Assembly: GCA_018609935.1 (NCBI GenBank)
Contig: JAHENH010000118.1
Coordinates: forward strand, 1 to 24,552
Reading direction: 5' to 3'
DNA: 24,552 nucleotides
Source: Halobacteriales archaeon
Lineage (GTDB): Archaea > Halobacteriota > Halobacteria > Halorutilales > JAHENH01
Within the stretch, counting starts at the first letter, position 1. The number at the start of each line of letters is the position of its first letter. The notes under the pieces are model-generated. The model was not told where the DNA came from. It saw nothing but the letters and a program-made list of their open reading frames with translations, and did not search any database. Positions 1 to 7,899 of this stretch are shown here, one piece after another. The translations under genes and the position numbers were made by a program.

Positions 1-214
1 ATCCCCCCCCCCCCCCTGGATGCTAGATTTTTTAATATTATCAAATATGCTATGAACAACAGCACCTTCATTTTCAAGTTTTCTTAATTTTTCAGAAAAT
101 TTCCAAGAAATAAAATGTACTTCATCCTCCCTTATCGGTTAAATAAAGCACAAGATAAGATGCTTATTTAATATGACGTCCTCCAATAAATGGATCAAAA
201 AGAACTATCTTCAT
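1..214 (-). pseudogene. N-terminal remnant of a glycosyltransferase, frameshifted
   Basis: Read on the minus strand from an ATG at 212-214, the sequence gives MKIVLFDPFIGGRHIK, a start typical of GT-B glycosyltransferases (a GG loop followed by H). A TAA at 164-166 interrupts it in the same frame. A further 10 codons (ASYLVLYLTD) follow, and then an apparent one-base insertion near 126-136 moves the frame to DEVHFISWKFSEKLRKLENE and onward to the left edge. There the frame enters a 14-base C run (G on the coding strand) at 3-16. One stop plus one frameshift in about 70 codons suggest a decayed gene rather than a single read error. It lies just downstream of the intact GT4 gene on the same strand, so it was probably the next gene of the same polysaccharide cluster. 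The family call rests on the N-terminal motif only, and the rest lies outside the window. Confidence 0.55.
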
Positions 215-294
215 AATAAGTTATATTTTCCTAAAACCTTAGAAGTTTTTATAATTTTTATAAATATTTTTTATAGGTTACTTAATTAATTTAA

Positions 295-1533
295 TTATAA
301 GATGTTTTTGTATAAGTCAATATATTGATTTGCAACTTTTTCTATTTTGAAATTGTTTTTAACTTTATTTCTTGCGTTAACTGAAAGATTTTCCGATTTT
401 TCATTTAATATCCATTTTATTCCTCTAGCTAAATCTTTTGGTTCATAAGGCTTAGCTAAGTATCCATTTTTTTTATGTTCAATCATATCTGACATACCAC
501 CTATATCGTATGCTATACAAGGACAACCAGAAGACAATGCCTCAAGTACTATATTAGGTAGATTGTCCTGTTTTGATGGTAAAATTGTAACATCAGATAA
601 TGAATATAAATTAGGTAAAATATCGTCATCTATGTAGCCTAAGTTATTAAAAGTAAATTCAGATTGATTAAAAAACAAATGGTCTGTAAGATCATTATTG
701 CCAAAAATAACTATTGACGTATTATTTATAAATCTAGATGAAGTTTCTAAAAATTTTAGTGCTTTTTTCAAATCTCCAAAACCTTTTCTAGGATTAAGTG
801 CATTTCCTCCAAAAAGTATTATATTTTCATTTTTTAAAATATTAAATTTTCGTAAATTGTTTCTAATTTCTTTCTTTGGAGAATATTTTCTAATATCTAC
901 TCCATTAGGTATGGTCTTTATATCTTTATTTTCAAAAATACTACTTTGCTCCACACAATCGGATAACCAAGTACTAGGAGTTACAATAGTTAAATCCAGA
1001 TCTAACCAATTAATATATTTTTTATTCCAAACTAATCTTGAAATATCTTTTTCTCTATTACTATTAAGTTTAGGACAAGAACCACAAATTTCAGTATATT
1101 TTTTACAATTACCAGAATAATGACACCCTCCTGTAAAAGGCCACATATCATGAAATGTCCAAACAATAGAGGAATTAATTTTTTTTAATGATTTAGGATG
1201 AAGAAACCCTCCTGCTACCCAATGTAAATGAACTATTTCAGGATTTACTTTTTCTATTCTATGAATTAATCTATCAGGAATTAGATTAACAGAAAAAACA
1301 CCCTTATTTTTTTGATATAATTTAAGAGGTAAAGAATCAAGTTTTGTACGAATTCTTGAAAGTAATTTAGTTATAAAATTTTTCGGCTCAGAAACATCTG
1401 GATCGTTACTATCTTTAATTTGTACTAACATTTTAGACTCTATATTTAATTCTCTTAGTTCTGTATGTAATCTATATGTCGCACATGCAGCACCACCCTT
1501 TATATCTCGTTTACTTAAATGAAGAACCTTCAT
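295..1533 (-). CDS. Glycosyltransferase family 4 (GT-B)
   Basis: This 412-residue protein probably transfers a sugar from a nucleotide sugar during surface polysaccharide or glycan assembly, in the cytoplasm or at the inner face of the membrane. The N-terminus (MKVLHLSKRDIKGGAACATY) has the GG loop of GT-B enzymes. The middle carries HDMWPFTGGCHYSGNC and a CGSCP segment, a cysteine-rich stretch seen in one subgroup of GT4 enzymes. The donor-binding half has IPNGVD near residue 210, FGGNALNPRKG near 240 and DNLPNIVLEALSSGCP near 325, which supplies the E-x7-E-type donor site. Length is normal and no stop interrupts it. Its ATG overlaps the TGA of the pyruvyl transferase gene by four bases (ATGA), so the two are probably one translationally coupled operon. 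Substrate and linkage cannot be read from the sequence. Codon use is very AT-rich compared with the gmd/fcl pair. Confidence 0.9.
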   Translation of the reverse strand: MKVLHLSKRDIKGGAACATYRLHTELRELNIESKMLVQIKDSNDPDVSEPKNFITKLLSRIRTKLDSLPLKLYQKNKGVFSVNLIPDRLIHRIEKVNPEIVHLHWVAGGFLHPKSLKKINSSIVWTFHDMWPFTGGCHYSGNCKKYTEICGSCPKLNSNREKDISRLVWNKKYINWLDLDLTIVTPSTWLSDCVEQSSIFENKDIKTIPNGVDIRKYSPKKEIRNNLRKFNILKNENIILFGGNALNPRKGFGDLKKALKFLETSSRFINNTSIVIFGNNDLTDHLFFNQSEFTFNNLGYIDDDILPNLYSLSDVTILPSKQDNLPNIVLEALSSGCPCIAYDIGGMSDMIEHKKNGYLAKPYEPKDLARGIKWILNEKSENLSVNARNKVKNNFKIEKVANQYIDLYKNIL

Positions 1534-2795
1534 TTAACTTTCTTTTTTAATCTTTTAAATAACCAATTTTTTCTTTTTTCTATTTTCTGATTTCCTTCCC
1601 TAATAAAACTAACAATTCCATCATAAGAATTAAAAGTACTTAATACTCTATTAACTACTTCTGTAATACATACTGATTCTATATCAATCATTTGTTTTTT
1701 AAGACCATACCATCCTAATAACCCCTCCGACTTCATTCTATAATAATCACCAGAATAAATTATAACTGGAGGGATGTTTTGAGATGTTCCAAAAACATGT
1801 AAATGATAACTAAGACCCATTGTAATATCTGCCTGACCTATTACTCCCTTTATAGTTCTTGCATTTTTACACTTTGGACCTATATACATTTTTGTAGAAT
1901 TACTTGTTAATTTTTTTATTTTATTACCAAAGCTTATATCTGATTCATGGCTTCCCCCATACTTCATTGGAACAAAAAGAATTTCTTTATCAATATTTTT
2001 ATCAATATTATCAATAATAGCTGCTAGTTTTGTTATCAAATGTTTAGTTTCTTGCGTATAATCAGTATTTCTATAATGAAAAGCTATAAAAGAAGTATTA
2101 TAATCTAACTTAATGGAAGAAAAATATTCCTTTATTTCCTTTTCATTAGCTTTTGGAAGATCAAAAGCTTCATCACCGGTAGTATATGTCCTACCTGAAA
2201 AATCTATATTATTAAAGATTTTTTTACTGTTAGAATAATCTCTAAATGTAACAATATCTAAATTATTGACAGCTTGTTCAAATACATTTAGAGACCAGAG
2301 ATTTTTAATAGGGCCAAAACCTTGAGAAGAAAGTACACTTATTGTTCCATCAGGAATTTGATTATACATCCATCTTTTATATAATAAGCCAGAAGGAAAA
2401 TAATCATTAAAGTATGCTCCTCCAGCACCGTAAAAAATATCACATGAAGATATAGAATTTAAAAGTCTCTTAAATAATCCCCAATGTGAAATTTTTTTAA
2501 TATAATTAATTAATTTCTCTATATATTTTGTTATATCAACTTTTATTTTTTTATTATATAATTTTTGTTGAAAATTACATAAATTACCCATAGAAGTAAA
2601 TAATATTCGGACTGAAGGAACATATTTAATATTTTCAGGTAATTGACTAGGCATTAACTTTATACTCTTAGTAGGAATGATAATATCACAACCAGGGAAA
2701 TTCCAATTAAGTTTCCGAATAGCATTTAGTAGTATTGCTTCATCTCCAAGATTTCTATAACCTAACCCATGATCTAAAAAAATCTTTACACTCAT
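1530..2795 (-). CDS. Polysaccharide pyruvyl transferase family protein
   Basis: The 421-residue product opens with MSVKIFLDHGLGYRNLGDEA, the NxGDE signature at the start of the polysaccharide pyruvyl transferase fold (CsaB/WcaK/EpsO type). Further family features are GAGGAYFNDY near residue 125, a SQGFGPI segment near 158, VTFRDYSNSKKIF (the typical RD..S pattern) near 185, and GDEAFDL near 210. The C-terminal half has a GPKC/IGQADITMGLSYHLHVFG region matching the conserved R/K-x-H segment of the family. Members add ketal-linked pyruvate from PEP to sugars of cell-wall or exopolysaccharides. The gene is the first of a two-gene unit with the downstream GT4, joined by an ATGA overlap. No signal peptide is visible, as expected for a cytoplasmic enzyme. 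The broad family is clear; acceptor specificity is unknown, and some members with this fold are not proven pyruvyl transferases. Confidence 0.85.
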   Translation of the reverse strand: MSVKIFLDHGLGYRNLGDEAILLNAIRKLNWNFPGCDIIIPTKSIKLMPSQLPENIKYVPSVRILFTSMGNLCNFQQKLYNKKIKVDITKYIEKLINYIKKISHWGLFKRLLNSISSCDIFYGAGGAYFNDYFPSGLLYKRWMYNQIPDGTISVLSSQGFGPIKNLWSLNVFEQAVNNLDIVTFRDYSNSKKIFNNIDFSGRTYTTGDEAFDLPKANEKEIKEYFSSIKLDYNTSFIAFHYRNTDYTQETKHLITKLAAIIDNIDKNIDKEILFVPMKYGGSHESDISFGNKIKKLTSNSTKMYIGPKCKNARTIKGVIGQADITMGLSYHLHVFGTSQNIPPVIIYSGDYYRMKSEGLLGWYGLKKQMIDIESVCITEVVNRVLSTFNSYDGIVSFIREGNQKIEKRKNWLFKRLKKKVK

Positions 2796-2871
2796 CCATA
2801 AATTATTCGTTTAGATATCAATTAAATTTTAATATATAAAAATTATTTTATATATGGATATACTTATATAG

Positions 2872-3722
2872 ATCTTTGATTTATTAAGACCTGATTTTCT
2901 TTGATGTTACGTAGAAATTTCAAATACATCTCCTACTATTGATGAAATTGCAGAAGACAGTATAGTATTTAACAATGCATACTCTACATCAAGCTGGACT
3001 AAACCATCAGGCTCATCAATTCTTACGGGATAGTATTCACGTGTAATTAACATGCAAAATACATTTAGTAAATTACCTTAATAGTGTAAATACAATAACA
3101 GATATTCTCCAAGAAAATAACGATTATATTAGTTTAGGAATAACTGCCCAAGGATTTATTTCGAACCTATTTAATCTAGCTTCAGGATTTGATGAACTTA
3201 TAAATCTTCGAGTTCCACCTAAAAATGATGAATAAACTACAACTTCCGGATTAACATAAGAACAGAAATTAATTCTTCCAAATTCTTAAAATTTAAACAA
3301 GAAATTCTTCAAACTAAGTTCTAATATCGACAAAAACAAATTCCAGCTGATTTGGTCTATGGATACACATGATCCTTATTTCGTTCGTGGGAAAAAATCC
3401 TATTTTGGAAATTCAGGAGAAGAATATATACCCACAGAGGAACTTTCAAACTATACTGATAAAAATGGTTCTGGAAAACTAAAATCATTATATAAAGATA
3501 TGGTTAAATTTAATGATTAATCAATTTCTAACATAGTAAAATTACTTAAAGAAAATAACAGATATAATGATACATTACTAATAATTACCTCAGATAATGG
3601 TGAATCATGCGGAGAAAATGGTGAATATGGATTGTAATATTGTACATGAAGAACAGATTAATATTCCATTAATAATTAAATTTCCAGATCAAAACTTAGC
3701 AGGTTGAAGATGTCCTCATTAG
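2872..3722 (+). pseudogene. Sulfatase (alkaline phosphatase superfamily), degraded
   Basis: Several plus-strand frames, joined in order, read as a sulfatase. They are LLRPDFL near 2881, NTSPTIDEIAEDSIVFNNAY near 2923-2980, SSWTKPSGSSILTG to 3031, then TDILQENNDYISLGITAQGF and LASGFDELINLR to about 3210. After a gap come SMDTHDPYF from 3358, LIITSDNGESCGENGEYG near 3580-3633, and HEEQINIPLIIKFPDQNLAG near 3645-3705. This order (D-x-LR-x-D, ExA..F.NAY, W.PS..SILTG, THDPY, TSDNGE.xG, H.E.I.IPLIIK) is that of the family. Stops (for example TGA at 2902-2904, TAG at 3031-3033, TAA at 3518-3520) and frame changes are scattered throughout, and the N-terminal metal-binding segment is missing. In these surroundings the parent probably acted on a sulfated or phosphorylated glycan. 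The 3' end runs directly into the rmlB-like fragment. Confidence 0.8.
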
Positions 3723-4301
3723 TTGATCTTACAGATTTCTACAGATGAGGTATATGGAAAGATAACAAATGGAAAATTCGAAGAAGATGATTGTCTGGAT
3801 CCAAGAAATCCTTATGCAGCAACAAAAGCAAGTGCAGACCTACTAGCAAAAAGCTACCACAAAACATACAATATACCAATTATTATTACTAAGATTCTCA
3901 AATAATTATGGACCACGACAACACAAAGAAAAACTAATCCTAAAATTCATAAAAAACACAATAGAAAAAAGTCTCTACCTCTATATGGAGATGGATCCAA
4001 CATAAGAGAATGGATATCCGTATTAGATAACTGTAGAGCCATACATACAATACTAAAAAAAGGAAATATTGGAGAAATATACAATATAAGTAGTGGAGAA
4101 AAACTAACAAACTTAGAAGTCACAGAAAAAATATTTCATCTAGACAAAAATAGAGATCTTATAGAATTTATAGAAGACAGTCCAAGACACAACCAAAGAT
4201 ATGCTTTAGATACTATGAAGATAGAAAGTCTAGGATGGAAACCAAAATGATCATTCAATAAAGGCCTAAAAAAGACAATACAATACTATAAACAAAATTA
4301 G
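3723..4301 (+). pseudogene. dTDP-glucose 4,6-dehydratase-like gene, 5'-truncated and frameshifted
   Basis: The reading starts at QISTDEVYG, the segment just before the catalytic Tyr in RmlB, and continues through DPRNPYAATKASADLLAKSY, which contains the YxxxK catalytic pair. A frame change near 3890-3898 leads to SNNYGPRQHKEKLILKFI, and a second near 3975 leads to PLYGDGSNIREWI, then GEIYNISSG and ALDTMKIESLGWKPK. There a TGA at 4248-4250 replaces the expected residue (often Trp) before SFNKGLKKTIQYYKQN and the final TAG. About the first 130 residues, including the GxxGxxG nucleotide-binding loop, are absent. The intact enzyme would make dTDP-4-keto-6-deoxyglucose for rhamnose-type sugars. 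The junction with the sulfatase remnant at about 3715-3740 looks like a deletion that fused two once-separate genes. No intact rml gene is seen in the window. Confidence 0.85.
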
Positions 4302-4637
4302 GAACCAACTAAAATAAAAAACATTACAAAAAGTAATATTTTTAATCAAAATATTTTCTATTTAAAAATCCACTTATTATATTAATTCTTATAAAGAAAA
4401 TAAAAAAATTTGATATATGTTTTTAATCAAACTGTACAAAAATTAAATTAAAATCTTATATATATTGTCACCTAATATATTTATAAGAAAAAATTTATAG
4501 AACCCAGACATTTTTTAAATATATTAACTATCACAAATATGGGCTTGTTTAATAAATAGTTTTGAGTGAATCTGAACTAAATCTGTATCTTCTTTGTTCA
4601 CTTTAAATTTTGTTTAATTAACAATAGTTTTGACTGA
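4302..4637. other. Intergenic, AT-rich, with a short direct repeat
   Basis: This lies between the rmlB remnant and the convergent fcl gene. No coding sequence is recognisable in any frame. The only structure seen is a 15-base direct repeat with one mismatch, aatagttttgagtga at 4555-4569 and aatagttttgactga at 4623-4637, whose second copy abuts the fcl stop codon. A slightly GC-richer patch (gggcttgttt) precedes the first copy. The repeat could be chance in AT-rich DNA or a footprint of past recombination. T runs near 4510 could serve as terminators. Confidence 0.4.
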
Positions 4638-5591
4638 TTATTTTTTAATATTATTAGTGTACCAATTAATGGTTTTCTCTAATCCTTCTTTAAATTCCGT
4701 TTTTGATTTCCAGTTGAATTCTTTTTTTGCCTTAGAAACATCTAGGCACCTTCTTGGTTGTCCGTCAGGTTTAGATGTATCCCACCTAATCTCTCCATTA
4801 AAACCACATAAATCAGCAATCAACTCAACAAGGTCTTTTATGCTTATTTCATTTCCACTTCCAAGATTCACAGGACAACTCTTATCATACCGTTCCGTAC
4901 CATCCAAAATGCCTTTTGCTGCATCCTTAACATATAGGAATTCTCGTGTTGGTTTTCCTGTACCCCAAGCAGTAATAAAATCCCTACCATCTTGTTTTGC
5001 CTCTATACACTTACGTATAATAGCAGGAATAACATGTGATGTCTCTAAATCAAAATCATCCCGCGGTCCGTACAGATTTACAGGAATCAAGTTTATGCTA
5101 TTAAAGTTGTATTGTTTTCTGTAGGCTTTTGATTGTGTTATTAAGGCTCTTTTTGCTATCCCATAGGGTGCATTAGTTTCTTCTGGATATCCATCCCACA
5201 AATCATCCTCACTAAACGGCACCTCTGTATATTTTGGATAAGAACAAACAGTACCAATAGTAGTAAACTTATCAACACCATATTGTCGTGCTTGTTCTAT
5301 CAATTCAACACCCATCTTCGCATTATCATAAAAATATCTTCCTGGGTTTTCTTTGTTTGCCCCTATACCTCCTACTGTAGCAGCCAAATGAATAACAACA
5401 TCAGCATTTGAATCCTCAAATACTTTCTTTATATCCTCTTTTTCACGTAGATCATACTCACTACTCCTAGGTATAAACACCTCTGGATCACCAACACGCC
5501 CTTTTAGTTCTTCTACAAGGTGGCTTCCAAGAAATCCAGCACCACCAGTAACCATCACAGTCTTATCACTCCAAAAATCTGTTTCTGTCAT
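4638..5591 (-). CDS. fcl: GDP-L-fucose synthase-type epimerase/reductase
   Basis: This enzyme is expected to convert GDP-4-keto-6-deoxymannose to GDP-L-fucose by 3,5-epimerisation and NADPH reduction. The 317-residue product, from ATG 5591, has GGAGFLG at 16-22, VCSYP with the proton-shuttling Cys at about 116, YGIAK (catalytic Y and K) at 143-147, and SHVIP with His at about 186. All three catalytic positions of the family are therefore present. [19 protein letters not shown] further on is also family-typical. An upstream in-frame ATG at 5615 would add eight residues inside gmd. The ATG at 5589-5591 is preferred because it overlaps the gmd stop as ATGA and places the Rossmann strand normally. 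It is the second gene of a gmd-fcl operon, the usual arrangement for GDP-fucose synthesis. A related GDP-6-deoxy sugar cannot be ruled out. No defects are seen. Confidence 0.88.
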   Translation of the reverse strand: MTETDFWSDKTVMVTGGAGFLGSHLVEELKGRVGDPEVFIPRSSEYDLREKEDIKKVFEDSNADVVIHLAATVGGIGANKENPGRYFYDNAKMGVELIEQARQYGVDKFTTIGTVCSYPKYTEVPFSEDDLWDGYPEETNAPYGIAKRALITQSKAYRKQYNFNSINLIPVNLYGPRDDFDLETSHVIPAIIRKCIEAKQDGRDFITAWGTGKPTREFLYVKDAAKGILDGTERYDKSCPVNLGSGNEISIKDLVELIADLCGFNGEIRWDTSKPDGQPRRCLDVSKAKKEFNWKSKTEFKEGLEKTINWYTNNIKK

Positions 5592-6649
5592 TTCCAGTCC
5601 ACCCGCCCTACCCATTTATCCTTATTTCTTGCATACCAATCAATAGTCCTACATATCCCCTCCCTCCTATCAATCTCAGGCTCCCACCCAGTCTCCCTAT
5701 TAAGCTTATCATATCCAACAAGTAGCTCTTCTACATCACTATCCCCCGGACGAAAACGTTCCCGTCTCTGTATTATCTCTGGATCACCCCAATATCCATG
5801 TTCACTTCCAACATCTAGTATTAGATCGGTCCAATCCCACATCGATATATTTTCTCCATATCCATAGACATATTGTTCTCCTGGATTTCCCTCAAGGGCT
5901 ACATGCATGTGTCCTCGTATTCCATCTTCTACATAACACATATCACGTTTAGGCTCCAAGTTACCAAGCTCTACTATATCACGTTGTAATGCCTGTGTAA
6001 TAATAGTTCCAGTAATATATCTAGGATTCTGTCGTGGACCATAATTGTTAAACATTCTTGTTGTGGCTCCTGGTAGTCCATATGCGTCATGATAGTTCAT
6101 GGTTAGGAAGTCACTTGCTATCTTTGAGGTTGCATATATAGATGTAGGATTTACAGGACTACGCTCATTCATAATTACACGTCCATCATCATGAAACTCA
6201 TGTTTATCCCACATAGATTCCCGTACATTACCGTATTCTTCTGAGGTGCCAGCAGTATCTAACTTATAAACATCAAGGTCAAGATCTACAACACTCTGTA
6301 ATAGATTTAATGTACCATTTACATTTGTATCGATTGTCTCATATGGACGCTCCCAAGACTCACCCACATGTGCCTGTGCTGCAAGATGAAAAACTATAAT
6401 ATCACTATAATCCTTTAAACCCTCAAGTGCCCTTTCTACGGAATGTTTGTCTCGTAGGTCACCACGATGTATAGATATCTCGTCTTGTAGGTGTCTTATG
6501 TTTCTGAGTTCTCCACTTGAGGTTGCACGAACAAAGACATGCACGTCTGATCCATATTCTACAAGTTTTTCTGTTAGATGGCTTCCAACAAAACCATCCC
6601 CACCAGTAACAAATACAGATCTATCACTAAACCTCTCTTCTAGATCCAT
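5588..6649 (-). CDS. gmd: GDP-mannose 4,6-dehydratase (SDR family)
   Basis: The 353-residue extended SDR protein has GGDGFVG at 16-22, [18 protein letters not shown] near 88-105, the TSEEYG catalytic-Thr/Glu segment at 135-140, YATSK at 172-176 and [16 protein letters not shown] near 199-214, with [13 protein letters not shown] near the C-terminus. The pattern fits GDP-mannose 4,6-dehydratase, which makes GDP-4-keto-6-deoxymannose using bound NADP. The translationally coupled fcl gene downstream supports that call over dTDP- or UDP-sugar dehydratases, although related enzymes of the GMD/RMD group look alike. It is acidic (MDLEERFSD start; many D and E), which suits a salt-adapted cytoplasm. 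A TATA-like box lies 15-31 bp upstream of the ATG. The coding strand is purine-rich at the 3' end and the gene is less AT-rich than the block to the left, hinting at a different history. Confidence 0.83.
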   Translation of the reverse strand: MDLEERFSDRSVFVTGGDGFVGSHLTEKLVEYGSDVHVFVRATSSGELRNIRHLQDEISIHRGDLRDKHSVERALEGLKDYSDIIVFHLAAQAHVGESWERPYETIDTNVNGTLNLLQSVVDLDLDVYKLDTAGTSEEYGNVRESMWDKHEFHDDGRVIMNERSPVNPTSIYATSKIASDFLTMNYHDAYGLPGATTRMFNNYGPRQNPRYITGTIITQALQRDIVELGNLEPKRDMCYVEDGIRGHMHVALEGNPGEQYVYGYGENISMWDWTDLILDVGSEHGYWGDPEIIQRRERFRPGDSDVEELLVGYDKLNRETGWEPEIDRREGICRTIDWYARNKDKWVGRVDWK

Positions 6650-6663
6650 TCAAATTATTAGTT

Positions 6664-6680
6664 TTATAGATATAATCTTT
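6664..6680 (-). promoter_or_regulatory. Probable archaeal TATA box of gmd-fcl
   Basis: On the minus strand the sequence reads attatatctataaaac, about 15-31 bp before the gmd ATG. At that spacing transcription would begin at or very near the start codon, giving a leaderless mRNA. The call rests on composition and spacing only; AT-rich DNA yields such matches by chance. Confidence 0.35.
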
Positions 6681-6919
6681 ACTCAATACTTAATTCTTTA
6701 GAAAAAACCCACAACAAAAACTAAACAAACAAAAAAAGATTTAACCACCATAGAAAAAAGATTTCAGCTAAATAATTTTAGAAATAAATCTATTTATGTA
6801 TTATAATTTTAAAAATAAATTCTATTGATATATCAGAGTTTGTCACCAAATCTATCTATACATGTCTAGAGAAAACATATTATTTCTATCTTTAGAATCA
6901 TAGTTTTGTCTATAAAAAC

Positions 6920-7381
6920 ATGGATGTATATGATGAATATATCTCTGAAGAATTGTTTGCAGAATTTACAAAGTATATGCCTGAGGTTTCAGTAGAATTA
7001 ATCCTGGAACACAAAAACAAGATATTGTTAGCGAAACGGAAAAACAAGCCTGCAAAAAATAGATGGTTTTGGCCCGGAAGCCGACTATACAAAGGAGAAA
7101 AAATCGAGAATGCAGTACACCGTGTAGCAAAAAAAGAACTAGATATAGATGTAAAAATAAAACAATTCTTCGGTATATATAGCCATTTCTGGGAAGAAAG
7201 CAACCTACCAAACTCCCCAAGCAGACACACAGTAAATCTTGTACACCACGTAGAGCCAAAACAAGACATCAAAGACATATCCCTTGACAGCCAACACAGC
7301 GACTACCAATTCATAGATAATATAGATCCAAGCCTACACAGATACGTAAAAAAATACCTACAAGACGGAGACCTCCCCTAA
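6920..7381 (+). CDS. gmm: Nudix hydrolase of the GDP-mannose mannosyl hydrolase type
   Basis: The 153-residue product matches the architecture of GDP-mannose hydrolase (WcaH/GDPMH), which releases GDP and mannose by attack at the sugar carbon. LLAKRKNKPAKNRWFWPGSR at about 34-53 matches the KR.N.PA...WF.PG.R run of that subgroup. The following Nudix helix (KGEKIENAVHRVAKKELDID) has KKEL where a standard Nudix box has REExGU, so it lacks one canonical Glu, as is characteristic of GDPMH. The FFGIYSHFWEE and HTVNLVHHV segments are also subgroup-like. It lies 270 bp from gmd and is divergent to it, recalling the gmd-fcl-gmm group of bacterial colanic acid clusters, and it may limit GDP-mannose or GDP-sugar levels. 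The coding strand moves from G/T-rich at the 5' end to A/C-rich at the 3' end. Symbol by analogy only. Confidence 0.78.
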   Translation: MDVYDEYISEELFAEFTKYMPEVSVELILEHKNKILLAKRKNKPAKNRWFWPGSRLYKGEKIENAVHRVAKKELDIDVKIKQFFGIYSHFWEESNLPNSPSRHTVNLVHHVEPKQDIKDISLDSQHSDYQFIDNIDPSLHRYVKKYLQDGDLP

Positions 7382-7423
7382 ACAAATAACTACTAACTAT
7401 ATATAGAAATATATAGGGTTTGT

Positions 7424-7458
7424 TATAGATTATAGATATTATAGATATTATAGATATT
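7424..7458. repeat. Short tandem repeat, 9-base unit tatagatat
   Basis: Nearly four copies of the nine-base unit tatagatat lie downstream of the Nudix gene, the first one incomplete. They sit in an AT-rich spacer with no coding sense. This is a candidate slippage site; no regulatory role can be shown. Confidence 0.7.
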
Positions 7459-7533
7459 TTCGGGATTTCTTGTTAGAAACAAGTTTTGGGGACAAAATAT
7501 TTAAGGAGTTATAAACTATCATTATCTCCTACT

Positions 7534-7697
7534 ATGGCTAAAGACATTGATAGTATAGATATGGATATAGACAGGAATACAATGGGTTAATAGATGAACT
7601 ATATAATTGGAGCTGTCCCAGATGCAACACAAAAATATATCAATTCAACAAAAAACACACAAAAAAAGAAGTATATAGCCACATAAAAACCCACTAA
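7534..7697 (+). pseudogene. Small zinc-finger-like protein, frameshifted
   Basis: An ATG at 7534-7536 opens MAKDIDSIDMDIDRNTMG and then hits two stops. In the frame two bases on, a clear C-terminal part reads RQEYNGLIDELYNW followed by SCPRCNTKIYQFNKKHTKKE, then VYSHIKTH and a stop at 7695-7697. The Cys pair CPRC and the final HIKTH give a C-x2-C...H-x3-H spacing like a C2H2 zinc finger, a type known in small archaeal proteins. A single-base indel around 7568-7575 would restore one 54-residue acidic protein. It may be a real broken gene or a single sequence error. Purine-rich taaggag at 7502-7508 lies about 26 bases upstream, too far for an ordinary RBS of this ATG. Function is unknown; nucleic-acid binding is a guess from the finger. 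Confidence 0.5.
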
Positions 7698-7899
7698 ACC
7701 CAAAAAAACAAGAAAAAATCTTCACCTAAATCTCTTATTTATAGATAAATAATTATAACTAAAACAATAATATATAGGAAAACATAAAAAATATATATCA
7801 AAAACTAAATCTAGTCCAATAAATATAATAATCGACTTGAACAATCTTAGCTTATACTATGTTTATGGCTTTTTTCTTTAATTTTTAATCTGGAGTGGA

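Noticed and set aside
698..1120. 140-codon plus-strand open frame inside the GT4 gene
   Set aside because: Antisense to clear GT4 motifs; its own product has no recognisable motif.
4541..4637. Insertion-sequence end at gggcttgttt with a direct repeat
   Set aside because: No matching inverted copy and no transposase were found; the 15-base repeat could be chance in AT-rich DNA.
6910..7278. Two minus-strand open frames over the Nudix gene
   Set aside because: The plus strand has a complete GDPMH-type Nudix protein; the antisense products are low-complexity.
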